Assembly (NCBI RefSeq): GCF_002918555.1
Contig: NZ_PQMB01000002.1
Span: 1,380,409-1,444,408, forward strand
Reading direction: 5' to 3'
Source of the DNA: Citrobacter amalonaticus
GTDB lineage: Bacteria > Pseudomonadota > Gammaproteobacteria > Enterobacterales > Enterobacteriaceae
Length of the DNA: 64,000 nucleotides
Part shown: positions 19,355 through 27,959 of the stretch, one piece after another
How the letters are laid out: every line of letters begins with the position of its first letter
How positions within the stretch are numbered: position 1 is the stretch's first letter
Position numbers and translations under genes: made by a program
Notes under the pieces: generated by a model
The model's database searches: none
Told to the model about the DNA's origin: nothing
The model's input: only the letters and a program-made list of their open reading frames with translations

Positions 19355-20218
19355 TTATTCCTGCTCCAGCATCGCGTTAACCCACGCATCCAGATTGGCG
19401 AAGGTCGGTTTAGACGCCAGATGCAGCAGTTTACGGCCAGCGTCAACCGCCAGCAGCGTTGGCTTACCGCCCGCATGTGCAACCAGCACCGTGCGGACGC
19501 ACTCCAGCAGAGAGTGTTCCGCCCGCGCCTGCTGTTCCATTGAGTTTGCCATCGGGTCCATCAGGCAGTAGCAGAAAAAGACCCCTAAGAATGTCCCCAC
19601 CAGCGCCGCCGCCACTTTCAGGCCGATAAGGGCAATCGATCCATCAATCGACTGCATGGTGATGATGATCCCAAGCACCGCGGCACAAATACCGAATCCC
19701 GGCATCGCTTCAGCGGTACGTTGCAGCGAGCGTGAAGGCGTCAGCAACTCTTCTTCGACAGCATCCAGCTCCTGATCGAGGATCCCTTCCAGTTCATGGG
19801 CATCGATTTTCCCCATCGCCATCAGACGGAAGTTATCGGCAATAAACGTCACCAGACGCTTTTGGGTCAGGATCAGAGGGTATTTCTGGAAAATGGTACT
19901 TTCTTCCGGCTGCTCGATATGCTGATCCAGCATACGCAGGCCGCCGTTCTGCACCAGTTCCAGCAGTTCAAACAGGCACATCAAGAGCTGGCGCTGAAAT
20001 TCCGGGCCGAGCTGTTTTTTGCTGATAGCCCCTTTCAGTTGATGGGCGATCTCTTTAAGCACATGCTTAGGGTTACCAATAATCATAGCGCCAAACCCCG
20101 CGCCGAGAATAATAACGATCTCAGCGGGTTGCCAGATGGCAATTAGCTGACCACCGGCTTCAAAATAACCGCCAAAAACGCATCCCAGCACCACTAATAA
20201 ACCGAAAATCTTTTGCAT
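19355..20218 (-). CDS. lafT: Lateral flagellar motor stator protein LafT (MotA-like)
   Basis: 287 residues from ATG at 20218, preceded by GGAGG. It has the four membrane segments of MotA (about 3-20, 30-50, 170-190, 200-220) and the large cytoplasmic loop that contacts FliG. The first segment LVVLGCVFGGYFEAGG and AEIVIILGAGFGAMIIGN match MotA. A longer frame starting 17 codons upstream overlaps no good ribosome site. It lies between lafS and lafU. Confidence 0.95.
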   Translation of the reverse strand: MQKIFGLLVVLGCVFGGYFEAGGQLIAIWQPAEIVIILGAGFGAMIIGNPKHVLKEIAHQLKGAISKKQLGPEFQRQLLMCLFELLELVQNGGLRMLDQHIEQPEESTIFQKYPLILTQKRLVTFIADNFRLMAMGKIDAHELEGILDQELDAVEEELLTPSRSLQRTAEAMPGFGICAAVLGIIITMQSIDGSIALIGLKVAAALVGTFLGVFFCYCLMDPMANSMEQQARAEHSLLECVRTVLVAHAGGKPTLLAVDAGRKLLHLASKPTFANLDAWVNAMLEQE

Positions 20219-20246
20219 TAAATCCTCCGCATTACAATTCGAATTG

Positions 20247-20963
20247 TTAATCTGGATATAAACAATCACGAATTTTCTGCGTGATTTTTTTATTCATTTG
20301 GCAAATTCTGGCTTCAGTCAGCCCTAATACCAACGCGATCTCTTTTAAATTCATATCGTGTTGGTAATACATAGAGAGCACCAGCCTCTCTTTTTCACTC
20401 AGCTGGCTCAGGGCGAAGCTGAGCATATCCTGGGTCACGATTTGCTCTTCAAGCGCACGCCCCTCCAGCGGTACAATGTGGCTTTCGCCGCCCAGAAGCT
20501 CATCCAGACTCGCCAGCGTTTCCGCCCCTTCCAGCTGCTGATACTCCAGATAATCTTCAGACGTTAACCCCAATGCGCAAAGCGCTTCCCGGTCAGGCTC
20601 ATGCCCGAGGGTCTTACGCGCGTCGCGGATCAGATCTTTAATTTGATGATATTTCTGACGTAGCTGGCGAGGCCGCCAGTCGAGGCTGCGTAATTCATCC
20701 AGGATGGCGCCGCGAATACGGTGTACCGCATATCCGGCAAAGCCTTCATCCGGCAATCCGTATCGCCGAATCGCATTAAGCAATCCCATTAACGCCGTTT
20801 GCTCCATATCCTGGCGATCAATCACACAGGTACACTGAGGCGCAAGCTGACGTACCACTTTTCGGACCAGCGGAAGATAAGCCTGTAAATAATGACTTTC
20901 TTCCTGTGGTGTTAATACAGGGGTGGCGGTGAACTCCTCGTTTTCATAAGCGTCTTGTATCAT
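20247..20963 (-). CDS. lafS: Lateral flagellar sigma factor LafS (FliA/sigma-28 family)
   Basis: 238 residues. Region 2 (about 25-90: LPLVRKVVRQLAP, YAVHRIRGAILDELRSLDW), region 3 (RDARKTLGHEPDREALCALGL) and region 4 with a helix-turn-helix (NLKEIALVLGLTEARICQMN, about 205-225) are all present. It should direct late lateral genes such as lafA and be held by the anti-sigma factor LfgM. Encoded in the lafBCDEFSTU operon. Confidence 0.94.
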   Translation of the reverse strand: MIQDAYENEEFTATPVLTPQEESHYLQAYLPLVRKVVRQLAPQCTCVIDRQDMEQTALMGLLNAIRRYGLPDEGFAGYAVHRIRGAILDELRSLDWRPRQLRQKYHQIKDLIRDARKTLGHEPDREALCALGLTSEDYLEYQQLEGAETLASLDELLGGESHIVPLEGRALEEQIVTQDMLSFALSQLSEKERLVLSMYYQHDMNLKEIALVLGLTEARICQMNKKITQKIRDCLYPD

Positions 20964-20983
20964 TTTATTGTCTGACCTGGCGC

Positions 20984-21448
20984 TTACTGAAATACAACTT
21001 TCTTCACCAACACATCTTTATAAGGTGCCTGGATTTTGCGAAGCTTTAACTCTTTTTGCAGAGTTTCGGAAAGGACCTGTCTTATTCCCGAGATTTTCAT
21101 CCCCCGAACCTCTTCATATTTCATTTCAGAGAGTCGTTCGACGATAATGCTTTGATACAGCGGTTCCTGCTGTTTTACTTTCTCAGCTTCTTTTTCAGTC
21201 GTTACCAACATCACCAGTTCGGCAGACATGTAATGATCGGCGCTATCATTGTCGTGCAGCGTGACAATGCTCTCCTGCAGAGAAACAAAGATACTGTTAC
21301 TCTCATCCATCGTTTCGTCAGCGTCAGCATGAGCCGCGCTCTCTGGTTTTCCCTTCCCCACGAAATGATATACGCCCCATCCCGCCCCGCCACCAATGAC
21401 CAGAGCCAGGACAGAACTGATCACACTCGCCATCACAATTTTCTTCAT
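20984..21448 (-). CDS. lafF: FliL-like protein LafF
   Basis: 154 residues. One membrane segment near the N-terminus (about 5-32) is followed by a periplasmic domain of the FliL type with the C-terminal IQAPYKDVLVKKVVFQ. FliL proteins sit around the stator and help it work under load, which suits swarming. It lies between lafE and lafS. Confidence 0.87.
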   Translation of the reverse strand: MKKIVMASVISSVLALVIGGGAGWGVYHFVGKGKPESAAHADADETMDESNSIFVSLQESIVTLHDNDSADHYMSAELVMLVTTEKEAEKVKQQEPLYQSIIVERLSEMKYEEVRGMKISGIRQVLSETLQKELKLRKIQAPYKDVLVKKVVFQ

Positions 21449-21456
21449 CTTTGTTT

Positions 21457-22629
21457 TTACACTTTGATCAGTACAGATTCGTTCTGTTGATATTGAGGTT
21501 CATCATTAAGCGATAAGGCCGACTTCACCTCATCCTGCTGATGGCCTGACTGTTGCTGCTGTTGTGACTGCCCTTCGGAGGAGACCTGAACGTTCACCTC
21601 CATAAAGTTTTGCGCCGTCAGATACTGGCGCAGGTTTTCGCTGAACTGCTGAAGCGACCGACAGACATCACTCTGGTTTGCGCCGATGTGAACCATCAGT
21701 TTTCCGGCGTCCAGCTGTATGGCGATTTCCAGCTTGCCGAGCGACGGCGGATCAAGACGAATGGTCGAGACCTGCTGTTGCTGATTCAGCTGAAACTGAA
21801 TTCTGTCCTTGAGCAATGCGCTGAGTTTTTCACCCAGCTCTTCCGTCGACATCGCTACCGGCAGTGCGCTGTGGCTTGAGATAGCGGGCTGCTGGCTGGC
21901 CGCATTAACAGGTTGATTCCCTTGTACGGCAACGTTAAGCAGATTCTGCGCCGCGCCCGGCTGATTCAGATTCACGCTATCCGTTTTTTTCACCCCCGGC
22001 GGGCGCACAGACAGATCGCTGCCCGTCCGTTTCGCCTGCGCGGAAATGTGCTGCGAGGCGGACAGCGTCTGCCGCTCCGGCGCGATCGAACGCAGGTTCT
22101 GAGCGGCGAAAGTGGCTAACGTTGCCTGCTGTTCGGGTGTTGCCGGGACGGGTGAGGCATCCGGGGCGAGTGCCTGCAGCGCACTTTGCCATTCAGACGG
22201 TAACGAGGACATATCGGCGCTCTGCGGGGCTGAAGGCATGACGTTTTGCCCCCGGCTCTGCGCATCACTCACCCGCTGACGTAAAACGGAGGAAAAGGAA
22301 TTTCCGCCCTGGGTTGCGGCAAGCGTTTTCAGCATTTCCCCCTCAGGCTGTCTTTGCAGACCAGACTGTGCCGCGGAATGAGCAGGCTGCGCCAGCAACA
22401 GCGCCATCAGCGCCTGCATTGCCGCCGGATCGCTGTCGGGCGGGCGCTGAGCCTCTGACGACGATTGCTGGCTGATTTTGGCGCTCCGGGCGCGTTCAGC
22501 CAGAGGGGAGCCAGCCGATGGCGGTAACGAAAACGTCGCCGAATGGTCAGCCGACGGGGGCGAAATCGTCGCGTTTTCCGGCATGACATCTGCCAGACCA
22601 TTGGCCGCCGTCTGCAATACAGGATTCAT
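21457..22629 (-). CDS. lafE: Hook-length control protein LafE (FliK-like)
   Basis: 390 residues. The long N-terminal two-thirds is rich in Ser, Ala, Gln and Pro, as in FliK rulers. The conserved C-terminal export-switch domain lies at about 265-350 (IRLDPPSLGKLEIAIQLDAG, then NLRQYLTAQNFMEVNVQVSS). It measures hook length and switches the export gate to filament substrates. It overlaps lafD by four bases. Confidence 0.9.
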   Translation of the reverse strand: MNPVLQTAANGLADVMPENATISPPSADHSATFSLPPSAGSPLAERARSAKISQQSSSEAQRPPDSDPAAMQALMALLLAQPAHSAAQSGLQRQPEGEMLKTLAATQGGNSFSSVLRQRVSDAQSRGQNVMPSAPQSADMSSLPSEWQSALQALAPDASPVPATPEQQATLATFAAQNLRSIAPERQTLSASQHISAQAKRTGSDLSVRPPGVKKTDSVNLNQPGAAQNLLNVAVQGNQPVNAASQQPAISSHSALPVAMSTEELGEKLSALLKDRIQFQLNQQQQVSTIRLDPPSLGKLEIAIQLDAGKLMVHIGANQSDVCRSLQQFSENLRQYLTAQNFMEVNVQVSSEGQSQQQQQSGHQQDEVKSALSLNDEPQYQQNESVLIKV

Positions 22630-22943
22630 GCCTTCTCCGAAATTAAGTTAACCACCGAGTACGCCAGAACGCCTTCCCGGTGTTGTTGATGCTTATCCAT
22701 CCGTGCTTTAAGCAATTCCGCACGCCGGGTTCGCCGCTCAATCAGCGCCGCAAACGCCGCGTGCAGCTGCTCTTTTACCGCACGCAGCTCCGTCGCTGAC
22801 GTTTCGCTCGCTTCATAAGCGTGAAAGAGACGCATAAGCTGCTGATGCAGCGCGGGCAGACGCCGCCAGCGCTGTTTGTCCAGCGCTTCGTTCATCGCAC
22901 CAATCAGGGCAAACAGTTGCTGCTGTTGCTGTGTTCTGTCCAT
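22626..22943 (-). CDS. lafD: Small lateral flagellar protein LafD (FliT position)
   Basis: 105 residues from ATG at 22943, seven bases after TAAGG; an upstream frame extends into lafC. Helical and glutamine-rich (DRTQQQQQLFALIGAMNEAL). Position after lafC (FliS) and size fit a FliT-type chaperone for the cap protein LafB. The sequence similarity I can see is weak, so the role is inferred from gene order. Confidence 0.75.
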   Translation of the reverse strand: MDRTQQQQQLFALIGAMNEALDKQRWRRLPALHQQLMRLFHAYEASETSATELRAVKEQLHAAFAALIERRTRRAELLKARMDKHQQHREGVLAYSVVNLISEKA

Positions 22944-22947
22944 TGCC

Positions 22948-23340
22948 TTACCCAAGCTTCGCCGCCAGGCCATCCCAGCCTTTGCGCAGGTTGGTCAGAA
23001 TGATCCTCACCTCATCAAGCTTTTCCAGCGACAGCTCGCCGCTCGCCTCATACAGTCGGTAGACGCAGTGGTCATAGAGTCGGGACAGATTGACCACCAG
23101 CTCTCCCCCGGTTTCAAACTCCAGCGAGCTGGTGAGCGCATTGAGAATGTCGATGCATTTATTGATGCTTTGCGCTTTCTTTTCGAAGCGTTTGTTCTCG
23201 ATATGGCTCCTGGCGCGCTCCAGCTCATCCATCAGGCCGGAAAATAACACCAGCACCAGTTCCAGAGGGGATGCCACCGCCGTGCGGGCAGCGAGATCGA
23301 TCTCTTTGTATTGCGCATAACCGTCCTGCATTTCGTACAT
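22948..23340 (-). CDS. lafC: Flagellin export chaperone LafC (FliS-like)
   Basis: 130 residues. It has the FliS hallmarks YAQYKEIDLAARTAVASPLELVLVLFSGL and the repeat region KRFEKKAQSINKCIDILNALTSSLE. FliS wraps the flagellin C-terminus and keeps it unfolded before export, here for LafA. Located between lafB and lafD. Confidence 0.93.
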   Translation of the reverse strand: MYEMQDGYAQYKEIDLAARTAVASPLELVLVLFSGLMDELERARSHIENKRFEKKAQSINKCIDILNALTSSLEFETGGELVVNLSRLYDHCVYRLYEASGELSLEKLDEVRIILTNLRKGWDGLAAKLG

Positions 23341-23375
23341 GTTTAACCTTCGTTTCTTTGACTAAGAGCCCGCGC

Positions 23376-24695
23376 TTACATAAATGCAGCCATACTGACT
23401 TTCATGGTGTACGTTTCAACCAGGGTGTTGGTGTACTCTTCCACGTAGCGTTCGTAGTTGGTGTTGTAGGTTTCAGTCAGCTGATCCGCTTCGTCCTGCA
23501 GCTTTTCCTGTTGTTCTTCAATATTCTGCTCACGCAGGGCGATGATGCCGTTACTGGAATCGAGATAGCTCTCCATCAGGTCATCCATCTGCGCGACCAT
23601 GCTGTCTTCGCCAACAAAGATGGCACTCAGCCCGTCCGGGTTTTCTTCCATTTCCGCCGCAAACTGATCGGAGTCGATCTGTAAATGGCCGTTAGTGTCC
23701 AGGGTGATGCCGTAATCCACGATCGAGACGCCGTCATACGAGGCATGGGCAATATCATCAAGCTGACTGGTCAGGGACTTTAGCCCGGCGTCACCGGCGA
23801 ATACGCCCGCCCCGGTGCCGTCGCTCCCGTTGGTGGTTAACGAATCCACGGTATCGACCAGCGTGTTATAGGCATCGACAAAAGTCTGCACTTTCGCCTG
23901 CGTCGCGCTGCTGTCTTCCGCCACGGTAAAGGTGGTCAGATCGTCCGTATTGTCGCTGGTTTCACTAAACGTCATCGTGACGCCGGGGATCACGTCGTCG
24001 AAGGTGTTAGTGCTGTTGGTAATGGTCGGCCCCTCTGCGTTCCCCAGATGAATAATGGCGTCCTGCGCCTGCGTCATCGTGGTCAGCGTCGGTACCGCTG
24101 TCGTGGCATCGCGGGTCGCATCATGACCTTCAACGCTCACCGTAAAAGCGCTTTGCGCGCCGGTGCTGTCAGCGGTCAACATGATGGTGGTCGTGCCATC
24201 GGTTTTCACCAGCGCAGCAGAGATGCCAGGGTTATCATCAGAGTCATTAATTGCGCCGACCAGTTCGCTGGCATCAATAAATCCATCCCCGTCACCGTTC
24301 GCGTCGGCCTCGGCAAGATCGATATCCATCGTGCTATCGCCCATCGTCAGCTCAAACGTGCCGGTAGCGGAAAAGCTGTCGTCGCTCATATCAAATGTTG
24401 ACTGCTGCGCCTGCGCCAGCTGCTCAACATAAAAGGAGTAGGTTCCCGCCTGCGCTTGTGAGTTAGCGGAAATCGTCGCCGAATCATTGTTCGACGAGGC
24501 CGAAAAGGTGACCGGACCATCAGTGTCACTATTCAACGCATCAATTGCCGTCTGGAAATCGTTTAATGCCGTACTCAGCGAGTCCAGCCCACTGCTTTCT
24601 GCGTCCAGATCCGCCTGCTTCTCCTGCAAACTCGCCGCCTGAGAGGCGACATCGGCATAGGCAATTTGTTGTGCAATCTGTTTAGGACTGATCAT
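23376..24695 (-). CDS. lafB: Lateral flagellar cap protein LafB (FliD-like)
   Basis: 439 residues with FliD N- and C-terminal coiled regions and a variable middle part. It caps the filament and helps insert flagellin. Residues 133-144 (NGDGDGFIDASE) form an exact EF-hand loop pattern, which is unusual for FliD. The protein is strongly acidic with few lysines. The ATG follows CCAGGAGTTTTTT. A sigma-54 promoter lies just upstream, so it leads the lafBCDEFSTU operon. Confidence 0.93.
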   Translation of the reverse strand: MISPKQIAQQIAYADVASQAASLQEKQADLDAESSGLDSLSTALNDFQTAIDALNSDTDGPVTFSASSNNDSATISANSQAQAGTYSFYVEQLAQAQQSTFDMSDDSFSATGTFELTMGDSTMDIDLAEADANGDGDGFIDASELVGAINDSDDNPGISAALVKTDGTTTIMLTADSTGAQSAFTVSVEGHDATRDATTAVPTLTTMTQAQDAIIHLGNAEGPTITNSTNTFDDVIPGVTMTFSETSDNTDDLTTFTVAEDSSATQAKVQTFVDAYNTLVDTVDSLTTNGSDGTGAGVFAGDAGLKSLTSQLDDIAHASYDGVSIVDYGITLDTNGHLQIDSDQFAAEMEENPDGLSAIFVGEDSMVAQMDDLMESYLDSSNGIIALREQNIEEQQEKLQDEADQLTETYNTNYERYVEEYTNTLVETYTMKVSMAAFM

Positions 24696-24724
24696 AAAAA
24701 ACTCCTGGGTCGTTAATCACAGTC

Positions 24725-24741
24725 AGCAAAAACCATGCCAA
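24725..24741 (-). promoter_or_regulatory. Sigma-54 promoter of the lafB operon
   Basis: On the minus strand TTGGCATGGTTTTTGCT has the GG-N10-GC spacing of sigma-54 -24/-12 elements. The transcription start would be near 24715, about 20 bases before lafB. It shares TTGGCATG-N4-TTGCT with the lfgB promoter. LafK is the likely activator. Confidence 0.8.
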
Positions 24742-24838
24742 CTATTTTTACACCTTTAAATCAATGAATTAGAAAACAAGAGGAAGCGAATTTTCCTGCA
24801 GAGGGAAGGTTTTGCTGGAACTCACCAACGCCTGAAAG

Positions 24839-24866
24839 CACAACACCGCCAGCAGGCGGTGTTGTG
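24839..24866 (-). terminator. Terminator hairpin after lafA
   Basis: CACAACACCGCC and GGCGGTGTTGTG form a perfect 12-bp stem with a four-base loop, 100 bases after the lafA stop. The U-tract on the minus strand is weak (GCTTTC). A partial REP-like GCCGGATGGCGCC and a CCCGATG/CATCGGG dyad lie between it and lafA. Confidence 0.65.
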
Positions 24867-24965
24867 ATTGCTGACAAACGTCACTCTTGTTTTGCCGGAT
24901 GGCGCCGCAGACCCGATGTACTTGCGTCATCGGGTATTTCAGACGTTGTCACCACCGGACAGACA

Positions 24966-25880
24966 TTACTGGAGCAGGCTGGAAACCATGCTGGACATGC
25001 TGTTGGACTGCTTCAGCATGGTAATGCCGGTCTGCATCAGCACCTGTTGCTGGGTCATGTTGGACGCTTCCGTCGCGTAGTCGGTATCCATAATGTTACC
25101 GATAGCCACTTCCGTGTTGTCCTTCATGCTGGTCAGGTTGTTGGCGGTATCGTTCAGACGGTTGATAGACGCACCCAGTTTGGACTGGATTTTGGACACA
25201 TCGTCCATCGCCGTTGAAATCGTGGTGATCATCGCGTTAGCGGAGCCGGAAGCGGTCAGCTCCGATCCGCCGGAAACGCCCGCGCTCCCCGTGGTATCAG
25301 CCTGGTCAGCGCTGAAGGAGGCGCTCACGCTTCCCAGATCGTTTACCAGATCGCCCAGCTGGGTGGAGATATCCACGGTCATGGTGTCAGAAGATTCAGC
25401 GCCCACCTGGAAGGTGACTGCGCCCTGGAACAGACCGTCTTTACCGGTGTTGCTGGTGCCGGAAGTACCGAACAGGTTGGTGCCGCCGTAGGTGGTATTT
25501 TGCAGCATATCGGACATCTGCTGGCCCAGTTCATCATATTCATCCTGCATCGCCTGCAAATCTTCATCGCTGTAGGTGCCGTTCGCTGCCTGAGTAGACA
25601 GGTCTTTCATGCGCCCCAGAACGTCCGTCATTTCATCGAACATGCTGTCTGCGGTCTGCAACATCGCGGTCGCATCCTGAATGTTGCTCAGCGCAACGCT
25701 CATACCGCTGGACTGTGCGGTCAGACGGTTAGCGATCTGTTTGCCTGCGGCGTCGTCCGCGGAAGAGTTAATGCGATTACCGGTTGCCAGGCGCTCCATA
25801 GAGGTGGACAGAGAAGCGCTACTTTTGTTGATGGCATTCACGGAAGCCATTGAGGCGGTGTTGGTATTAATGGATAACAT
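24966..25880 (-). CDS. lafA: Lateral flagellin LafA
   Basis: 304 residues. Conserved flagellin D0/D1 ends are present (MLSINTNTASMASVNAIN at the start, NMTQQQVLMQTGITMLKQSN at the end). The exposed middle (about 135-215) is short and rich in Ser, Thr, Gly and Ala, without cysteine, which makes it a plausible O-glycan acceptor. Methionine-rich overall. It has its own sigma-28-like promoter and a strong ribosome site (AAGGAGCAGTACC). It is the only flagellin gene in the locus. Confidence 0.96.
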   Translation of the reverse strand: MLSINTNTASMASVNAINKSSASLSTSMERLATGNRINSSADDAAGKQIANRLTAQSSGMSVALSNIQDATAMLQTADSMFDEMTDVLGRMKDLSTQAANGTYSDEDLQAMQDEYDELGQQMSDMLQNTTYGGTNLFGTSGTSNTGKDGLFQGAVTFQVGAESSDTMTVDISTQLGDLVNDLGSVSASFSADQADTTGSAGVSGGSELTASGSANAMITTISTAMDDVSKIQSKLGASINRLNDTANNLTSMKDNTEVAIGNIMDTDYATEASNMTQQQVLMQTGITMLKQSNSMSSMVSSLLQ

Positions 25881-25925
25881 GGTACTGCTCCTTGTGATTA
25901 ACCGTTTTATTTTCGATACCCTGTA

Positions 25926-25954
25926 AAAACGACAACCCCATGCGAAAACTTAAA
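25926..25954 (-). promoter_or_regulatory. Sigma-28-like promoter of lafA
   Basis: On the minus strand TTTAAGTTT (25954-25946), 12 bases, then GTCGTTTT (25933-25926). It resembles the sigma-28 consensus TAAAGTTT-N11-GCCGATAA in the -35 and the xCG core of the -10. The lfgM promoter has the same 12-base spacer. LafS would use it. Confidence 0.5.
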
Positions 25955-26450
25955 GCGGGACTAAAAAAATTTTGTCCTCTGCCGCGCGACGCTTTTCTCC
26001 ACACAAAAAAATGAGAGATGCCACGGATAAACAAAAAAATTAATAACTTATTGTTTTTAATATTTTTTAAAGATAAAAATGAGATATCCCGATTTATAGA
26101 TCGAGATCAACCGAACGCAAAGAAAAAGATTATTTGCAATATCTGCCAATCGGCCTGGACATCTGGCTAATTTCAGGTTAATTCGCTGATAAATTTAAGA
26201 TATTCCTTAAGCAATAAGTGCTGAAAGCCAACACATTACCGAAAATATTTACATTCAGTTGCAAATACACCCTATTTTTGTATTGTGAGTCTTAGGTTCT
26301 TTCGTTACATTTCAAATCCCTTTTGGACTGTCCAAAAATCACTCAATAAAAATTATTGTTATCACCTCTCAGTCAGAGAGTACAAAAAACATCTCCGTTT
26401 CTTTTACTTTTTTAATACACTGATTTTAGCGGTGTGGTATCCAGGATATT
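25955..26450. other. Divergent control region lafA-lafZ
   Basis: About 500 bases, very AT-rich, upstream of both lafA and lafZ. Beyond the lafA promoter I see no clear operator. The AT content would suit H-NS silencing, and a promoter for lafZ must lie near 26280-26440, but no element is convincing. Confidence 0.4.
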
Positions 26451-27440
26451 ATGAATATTACACAGGTAAACCAAAGCATGAGCATTATCGTCAACAACTG
26501 GAGAATGGATCCCTCACTCAATGCGTTAATACATTGTGAAACAGGGGAAACACGCCGTCTGGGCGAATACCACTTCATTTTACTAGAAACATTAGCTAAA
26601 AATGCTGACACCGTTTTATCTCGTTCCTGGTTAATGGCTGAAGTCTGGAAAAATCGCATTGTGGGTGGAAATAGCCTGCCAACGGCAATTCACGCACTCC
26701 GCGTCGCTATCGATGACGATGGAAAACAACAAGAAATTATTAAAACCATCCCTAAAAAAGGTTACCTGTTTAATAAAAGTCATTTGAACCTTACTTATTT
26801 CCCTGGAAATAGTGAGGCTGAAACGCCGTCAGAGTCTGAAGGGGCAGACAGCGCCTGCTCAGCGGCATTGACCGGGGCGGATGATGAAATTCCTGCGCTG
26901 CAGGCGCCACTCAATAACCTCTTCGACATCCCGGAGACTAAGCGCCGGGACGGGGAAGACAGTCAGGTAAACGTCGGCAAAACACATCGACGTAAAGGCG
27001 GGTTGAGCGCCGCACTCGCCGTGGTTGCCGCCTTATTTTTATTCATATTTATCTACCCCCTTAAGATGCCCGACACCCCAGCCACGAGCGATGCGCCACA
27101 GCTGGTAAAAGAATCGCTGGAAAATGCCAGCCGTATTGAGGCTTATCATTTCTACAGCACGGCACCGAATAAAAAGGATGCGTCAATATTTTCTCAGCAC
27201 ATGAAACCCGGTATAGCAAAAATAAACGCCTTACTGATAGCACATAATGCAACAATGAAACTGTACTATAAAATCTCACTCAGTAAATTCACTCTCGACA
27301 TTATTCTGAACTCGCCGTGTGATGCCAGCAGGCAATTATCATTGGGTTTTGAAAACTGGCAAAACAAAGATAACGACATGAATCTGGTGATGTATCAGGA
27401 AGTGGAGAAAATGTTAAATGAAATACAAAAATGTCAATAA
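26451..27440 (+). CDS. lafZ: ToxR/CadC-like membrane transcription regulator LafZ
   Basis: 329 residues. An N-terminal OmpR-type winged helix (about 10-110, ending IIKTIPKKGYLF) precedes a proline/acid-rich linker, one membrane segment at about 183-203 (GLSAALAVVAALFLFIFIYP) and a periplasmic domain of about 120 residues with two cysteines (SPCDAS and the near-terminal KCQ). This is the ToxR/CadC plan: signal sensed outside, DNA bound inside. It sits in the middle of the Flag-2 locus in the lafZ position. The ATG follows CAGGATATT. The next gene overlaps its end by 23 bases. Confidence 0.87.
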   Translation: MNITQVNQSMSIIVNNWRMDPSLNALIHCETGETRRLGEYHFILLETLAKNADTVLSRSWLMAEVWKNRIVGGNSLPTAIHALRVAIDDDGKQQEIIKTIPKKGYLFNKSHLNLTYFPGNSEAETPSESEGADSACSAALTGADDEIPALQAPLNNLFDIPETKRRDGEDSQVNVGKTHRRKGGLSAALAVVAALFLFIFIYPLKMPDTPATSDAPQLVKESLENASRIEAYHFYSTAPNKKDASIFSQHMKPGIAKINALLIAHNATMKLYYKISLSKFTLDIILNSPCDASRQLSLGFENWQNKDNDMNLVMYQEVEKMLNEIQKCQ

Positions 27441-27894
27441 CGCTTTTTTAAATGCGCTTCTGGTATGTTCTTTATTTACCCCCTTTATGGCGCAGGCACA
27501 TATCGAGAACACCATTGTCGCTGATTACGATCTTGCTACCGGGAAAAGTTCTCATTATGAACTGTTTGTCAACGGAACGGGAAAGCAGGCGACGCTGACC
27601 ATCGTTCCCCAGGGATCGCCCCATAACAGCCCCTCAGTTTTTAAAGTATCCGCCTGCATTACCCGGACTTCCGGAAATTTAAAACAGGGAGAGTATCGTT
27701 TCAGCGCTGCTGATGCCGATAAAAATGACGTGCGGTTATCCAATATTAGCTACTTCGTTAGTGAACATAACCTGCGAGCGTGGTGGATTCACTTAAACAG
27801 CGAGCAGACCCTGATGTTTAATCCGGATGTGGGTAGCCTGATCGTCTCAGACCCCAAAATATTCAATATCTCCACGTCGATGTGTCAGTCTTAA
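27418..27894 (+). CDS. Secreted small protein coupled to lafZ, function unknown
   Basis: 158 residues. A clear signal peptide (MKYKNVNNAFLNALLVCSLF, then TPFMAQA) is followed by a mature part of about 130 residues, rich in beta-type sequence, with two cysteines (C80 and C156) that could form a disulfide. No family recognised. It overlaps the lafZ 3' end by 23 bases, so it is translated from the same message. By analogy with ToxR-ToxS pairs it may be a periplasmic partner of LafZ; that is inference. Confidence 0.78.
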   Translation: MKYKNVNNAFLNALLVCSLFTPFMAQAHIENTIVADYDLATGKSSHYELFVNGTGKQATLTIVPQGSPHNSPSVFKVSACITRTSGNLKQGEYRFSAADADKNDVRLSNISYFVSEHNLRAWWIHLNSEQTLMFNPDVGSLIVSDPKIFNISTSMCQS

Positions 27895-27895
27895 A

Positions 27896-27954
27896 TCATT
27901 CGCGTTGCAGGGCAGCCAACACACCTGCAACCGGAAGTATGACGAGTATAACGG
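27896..27954. repeat. Dispersed intergenic repeat, copy 2
   Basis: ATTCGCGTTGCAGGGCAGCC, then AACACACCTGCAACCGGAAG and TATGACGAGTATA. It matches the copy at 12740-12800 at most positions. It lies between the convergent secreted-protein gene and lafW. Confidence 0.6.
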
Positions 27955-27959
27955 GGTTA

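Noticed and set aside
24893..24945. Partial REP-like sequence after lafA
   Set aside because: Only GCCGGATGGCGCC agrees with REP; no second unit, so not listed as a separate element.
26285..26539. 84-codon open frame before lafZ
   Set aside because: Overlaps the start of lafZ in another frame and has unlike-protein composition; the lafZ start has a proper ribosome site.
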